Source of the DNA: Nostocales cyanobacterium LEGE 12452
GTDB taxonomy: Bacteria; Cyanobacteriota; Cyanobacteriia; Cyanobacteriales; Nostocaceae
Length of the DNA: 35,662 nt
Assembly: GCA_015206945.1 (NCBI GenBank)
Contig: JADEXV010000058.1
Span: forward strand, 1 to 35,662
Direction: 5' to 3'
The translations under genes were made by a program, and so were the position numbers. Of this stretch, positions 32,757-35,662 are shown piece after piece. Every line of letters starts with the position of its first letter. Within the stretch, counting starts at the first letter, position 1. The notes under the pieces were generated by a model. That model saw only the letters and a program-made list of their open reading frames with translations. It had not been told where the DNA came from and did not search any database.

Positions 32757-32810
32757 TTAGCCGTCAGACTGAAGTCTGCGGCTAATAAAGTAAGCCTGCA
32801 TAAGCAGGCT
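32757..32810 (-). terminator. Two hairpins downstream of the small gene at 32842
   Basis: Hairpin 1, 32757-32785: TTAGCCG and CGGCTAA enclosing AGACT/AGTCT. Hairpin 2, 32793-32810: AGCCTGC, loop ATAA, GCAGGCT. Both lie past the stop codon of the minus-strand gene and may end its transcript; the GAAGTCTGCGGCTAA-type sequence also resembles a dispersed Nostoc repeat. Confidence 0.6.
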
Positions 32811-32841
32811 AATTATTTTCTGGTAAATTCTACACTTTAGC

Positions 32842-33111
32842 TCAAGCTGCTTCCCGCAATTGTGGTTGTGACGGCACACTCACCTCTGGAAATGAAAGCG
32901 AGAGTTGTTCGGCTTGAGGTACTGCCGCTTGCTGCAAAACTTGAACTTCAATATTCACGCTGACCAAATAACTACCTGTATCAGCACCAACTGCTTCGGC
33001 AATTAGTTTAGCAATGTCTGGGCGTTTGGCAGTCAGCGGGTCACGTAAAATACACCGATCCCATTCATGCTTGGCAGTCGGATTGAGGTTGAGAATATAA
33101 TGCTTCATCAT
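32842..33111 (-). CDS. Small protein, function unknown
   Basis: About 89 residues from the first of two adjacent ATGs (33111, 33108); AAGG 9 bases upstream (inside the leader) can act as ribosome site. An ATG at 33165 would give 107 residues and extends into the leader. The N-terminal half is mixed helix/strand (KHYILNLNPTAKHEWDRCILRDPLTAKRPDIAKLIAEAVGADTGSYLVSVNIEVQVL) and the C-terminus is Pro/Gln-rich. No family is recognised. A homologous leader and a broken version of its first codons occur before the next gene downstream. Confidence 0.6.
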   Translation of the reverse strand: MMKHYILNLNPTAKHEWDRCILRDPLTAKRPDIAKLIAEAVGADTGSYLVSVNIEVQVLQQAAVPQAEQLSLSFPEVSVPSQPQLREAA

Positions 33112-33117
33112 CGAACT

Positions 33118-33199
33118 AACCCTTGAATCCATCTTCCAGAAGGTTTTCACAGAGCCATTATGCATTTGGCTAGGCTTTGTGGACGCTACATCTATTATA
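33118..33199 (-). promoter_or_regulatory. Promoter-leader copy B
   Basis: Minus-strand TATAAT box (complement of 33194-33199), TCCACA, GCTCTGTGA at the same distance as in copy A, and TGGATTCAAGGGTT (complement of 33118-33131). No clear -35 box was found for either copy. Confidence 0.65.
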
Positions 33200-33717
33200 G
33201 TATATTTGTACTAAAATGAACGATATCTGAGTCAGAAAGTAGGAAATATATCGTGTGCGGCTAATTAGCTATATTCCCAAATCTATGCAGAAAGTCCAAA
33301 AATCCCTCTCATCTGCCGTTTTAATATAAGTTTTTAACCGGACACAATTAAGCTGTTCCACATTTAACTTGCATAATTAGCATACGCTTTTCGGCCTACG
33401 CCACAAGAGTTATATAAATTTTGGATATGCAAACTAGGTGTCGTTTAGCTTATAAACCATTCGTAAAAGCGTATAGGTGTGTCTGAGCGATATTCCTGTG
33501 CTACATCCGATCAGTTCAAGGACTTCTAACAAATAATTAAAGTGCGATTTTTACGATGGGCAAAGCCAACGCCCAAATTTATCTATTCCCCTCTTCTCCA
33601 ATTTGGTGATATCTCTAAATTCCTAATTATATAAAATCTGTCCATAGGTAAATTCTAATACAAAGCTATTGCAACTAAGCTTACAAAGCAACACCTTATA
33701 TTTATGTAAATCGCTAT
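33200..33717. other. Intergenic region before the antiporter gene
   Basis: 518 bases with no supported gene or repeat; AT-rich. The 3' part (TATATTTATG near 33700) probably contains the antiporter promoter. No hairpin of note. Confidence 0.4.
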
Positions 33718-35016
33718 ATGGTAGATATCTATATTATTGACCTATTTGTGATTGGTCTACTTCTACTAATGGTCACATTAGGGTCAGGTTGGATTGCTCG
33801 TTTACCTCTTTCTTTTGCTCTTATCTATCTAGTGGTTGGTATTTTTCTAGGCCCTTATGCCTTTGGGCTGATTCAATTTCGTCGAGATGACGTTTTTAAT
33901 GCCGAAATGCTGGAAAAAATAACAGAACTTGTAGTAATTATTTCTGTGTTTAGCTGCGGCTTAAGAATTGTTCGTCCTCTAAGGTTGAGAACTTGGGGCA
34001 TTACGGCGCGATTGATTGTATTTTTAATGCCAATTTCAATTCTTGCTTTGGCTGTTGTGGGTAAATTGTTTTTAGGGATGAATTGGGGAGAAGCGATTTT
34101 ATTAGGAGCAATTCTTGCACCTACCGATCCAGTATTAGCATCAGAAGTACAACTGACCGATATAAACGACCAAGATGAGTTGAGATTTGGTTTAACTTCT
34201 GAAGGTGGATTAAATGATGCTTTAGCTTTTCCCTTCGTTTATTTTGGTCTTCATGCAATAAAAGATGATAACTGGGACAACTGGTTTAAACAGTGGATTG
34301 CGGTTGATTTAATTTGGGCGATCGCAGCTGGTATTGTTATGGGATTTGTTGTAGCAAAATCTATAGTTTGGATTGAAAAAAGAATTCAAAAACGTCGTCG
34401 TGCCGATGAGTTAATGGAAGATTTTATTGCTATCAGCACAATCCTACTAACTTATTCTTTAACAGAAATGGTGAATGGCTATGGATTTCTAGCAGTATTT
34501 GTTGCTGGCTTAGTTGTCCAACGCAGTTATAGAAATCCTGAAAAACCGCTAGCACAGTTGGAATTTGTTGAGCAAGTTGAAAAACTGCTGGAAGTTGGAA
34601 CAATTTTACTATTGGGATCAATATTATTATTCAAGCCAATGCTCAACTATGCTATGCAATCTTTATTAGTGATAATTTTATTATTCTTCATAATCCGACC
34701 TGTAGGAGTTTGGATTAGCACAATAGGCAAACGTCCTGTAGAATCACACCGCCGAACCTTTCATCCAGGAACTAGGTGGTTGATTGGATGGTTTGGTATT
34801 CGCGGTGTCGGCTCTTTATATTATCTGGCCTATGCCTTTGGTAATGGCTTAAAAGGTGAAGCTGCCGAACAAATTGCTTGGATAACTTACACTACTATTG
34901 TAGCTTCTGTAATTATACATGGCATCAGTGCAACTCCATTAATGAAGTGGTATGAGCGCAATATTGGTAATAAGATAAAGGCTAATGTTCCCGCCACAAT
35001 AGATGAATTTGAGTAG
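33718..35016 (+). CDS. CPA1-type Na+(K+)/H+ antiporter
   Basis: 432 residues, about 12 membrane helices. Monovalent cation:proton antiporters of the NhaP/CPA1 family exchange cytoplasmic Na+ or K+ for H+ and help pH and salt balance. Landmarks: LGSGWIARLPLSFALIYLVVGIFLGPYAFG at the start, the transport-site APTDPVLASEVQ (Asp near 140), SEGGLNDALAFPFVY (Asp near 165) and the later GWFGIRGVGSLYYLAYA with the conserved Arg. The C-terminal tail is short, without the cytosolic regulatory domain of longer members. Ion specificity cannot be fixed from sequence. A cruciform-like repeat follows. Confidence 0.9.
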   Translation: MVDIYIIDLFVIGLLLLMVTLGSGWIARLPLSFALIYLVVGIFLGPYAFGLIQFRRDDVFNAEMLEKITELVVIISVFSCGLRIVRPLRLRTWGITARLIVFLMPISILALAVVGKLFLGMNWGEAILLGAILAPTDPVLASEVQLTDINDQDELRFGLTSEGGLNDALAFPFVYFGLHAIKDDNWDNWFKQWIAVDLIWAIAAGIVMGFVVAKSIVWIEKRIQKRRRADELMEDFIAISTILLTYSLTEMVNGYGFLAVFVAGLVVQRSYRNPEKPLAQLEFVEQVEKLLEVGTILLLGSILLFKPMLNYAMQSLLVIILLFFIIRPVGVWISTIGKRPVESHRRTFHPGTRWLIGWFGIRGVGSLYYLAYAFGNGLKGEAAEQIAWITYTTIVASVIIHGISATPLMKWYERNIGNKIKANVPATIDEFE

Positions 35017-35025
35017 AAACAAATA

Positions 35026-35099
35026 TAGGGTATGTTATGCCCAAGGTTAAGCACCTTAAATTGTTGATGGTGCTGTACTATCAGCGATAACACACCCTA
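35026..35099 (+). terminator. Nested inverted repeat after the antiporter gene
   Basis: TAGGGTATGTTAT (35026-35038) and ATAACACACCCTA (35087-35099) pair with one mismatch; inside, AGCACC (35050-35055) pairs with GGTGCT (35069-35074). It lies 10 bases after the stop codon and could end the transcript. Confidence 0.6.
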
Positions 35100-35200
35100 A
35101 AATTTAAATTTATAAACCTGTGACTCCAAACCAGAAAAAGGCTTTGAATATTACTCCCCAATGCTAGTAAGGAAGCTGTTGGGGATTAAATATATATTCC

Positions 35201-35590
35201 CTATTTACCCGTCACCTTTTCAATAACTTCTTTCGCTTTTTCGCCAAAACTTTCTGGAGGATTTTGTTCTTGTTCAGCCTTCAAATTTCTTTCGTAAGTC
35301 TTCTCTATAGTATTAAGATTTTTTGAATCTTTTATTGCTTGCTCATAAGCTTTTTGTCTGTCTTCTTCTTGAATGCCAACACCTGGGTCAAATTCGTTAG
35401 CACGATTAATTTTTTCTTCAGAATTTGGTTTATACTCTGGGGGTATTAGTTTTAATTCTTCAAGAGTAGTTGCATAACTACTTTGTTGAACAAAAATGAA
35501 GGAACCTGTCAAGCTGATGAAAACCATCAAGCTAACAACCAAAAAGCTTGAATGTAATGCTTGTTTTAAACTTAATAGAATTTTTTGCAT
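35201..35590 (-). CDS. Small exported or membrane-anchored protein
   Basis: 129 residues. Basic N-terminus and hydrophobic helix at about 15-34 (FLVVSLMVFISLTGSFIFVQ), followed by SSYATTLEE, where ATT could be a signal cleavage region. The remainder is polar, acidic and lysine-rich, mostly helical (EEDRQKAYEQAIKDSKNLNTIEKTYERNLKAEQ), ending with SFGEKAKEVIEKVTGK. It is likely a small lumenal or periplasmic protein; the ending resembles low-temperature or stress-induced proteins in cyanobacteria but no family is firmly recognised. AGGAG lies upstream of the ATG. Antiparallel (convergent) to the antiporter gene. Confidence 0.65.
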   Translation of the reverse strand: MQKILLSLKQALHSSFLVVSLMVFISLTGSFIFVQQSSYATTLEELKLIPPEYKPNSEEKINRANEFDPGVGIQEEDRQKAYEQAIKDSKNLNTIEKTYERNLKAEQEQNPPESFGEKAKEVIEKVTGK

Positions 35591-35662
35591 GAAAAAAAAT
35601 CTCCTAATCTTTTGTTATGAGCCTTTTTAGGTATAGCGGTTCTCGGTTAAGTGAGGTACAAC

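Noticed and set aside
33111-33165. Longer start for the small gene (ATG at 33165)
   Set aside because: It would place 18 codons inside the homologous leader; copy A has a stop in the same frame (TAA before MDSRV), and the ribosome site fits the downstream ATGs better. A start at MDSRV remains possible.

Overview
The window reads as chromosomal DNA of a filamentous, probably heterocyst-forming cyanobacterium of the Nostoc/Anabaena group. Evidence: dense HIP1 octamers (GCGATCGC and near copies) inside and between genes, short tandem heptanucleotide repeats between genes, AT-rich spacers, and many cyanobacterial families (DUF4330, DUF2470, a DUF815 ATPase, orange-carotenoid-protein paralogues). 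No rRNA, tRNA, CRISPR array, transposase or prophage core gene was seen. Most genes are single or in pairs, often convergent, with repeat arrays or hairpins in the gaps.

Layout. 1-2.4 kb: a truncated membrane/coiled-coil gene, a DUF815 ATPase and a TMEM14-like protein. 3.1-5.6 kb: an APH-fold kinase followed by a HopA1-family protein, a pairing known from thioamitide and class V lanthipeptide loci. 5.7-10.1 kb: exonuclease III, a GT4 glycosyltransferase, a tiny zinc-ribbon protein, a zinc-type dehydrogenase, and a small protein overlapping an HNH nuclease. 10.3-14.7 kb: an orphan MacB-type ABC ATPase, then a photoprotection locus with a helical carotenoid protein (OCP N-domain paralogue) and a C-terminal-domain homologue (CTDH), separated by a disordered protein, a HAD phosphatase and QueG. 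14.8-17.8 kb: a signalling block with a GerE/LuxR response regulator, a REC-GAF-PP2C phosphatase and a RsbW-like kinase. 18.2-24.0 kb: WecB/TagA-type glycosyltransferase, FtsE, a membrane HEAT-like protein, a beta-rich unknown, a probable alpha/beta-hydrolase pseudoenzyme and a DUF4330 protein. 24.1-28.9 kb: M48 protease, PPP-type phosphatase, DUF2470 protein and a large exported beta-propeller-like protein. 29.5-31.9 kb: two GT4 glycosyltransferases in tandem. 31.9-33.2 kb: two small unrecognised genes with homologous promoter/leader DNA. 33.7-35.6 kb: a CPA1 cation/proton antiporter and a small exported protein.

How the genes may work together. The clearest systems are (i) the HCP/CTDH pair, a split orange carotenoid protein for carotenoid handling and photoprotection; (ii) the APH-HopA1 pair, possibly a dehydratase for Ser/Thr in a peptide, although no precursor, cyclase or protease is visible; (iii) the phosphatase/kinase pair of a partner-switching cascade lacking its STAS protein here; (iv) the tandem glycosyltransferases. 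The most unexplained signal is the shared promoter-leader of about 85 bp in front of two unrelated small genes at 31.9-33.2 kb; one copy also appears to keep the decayed start of the other's gene.
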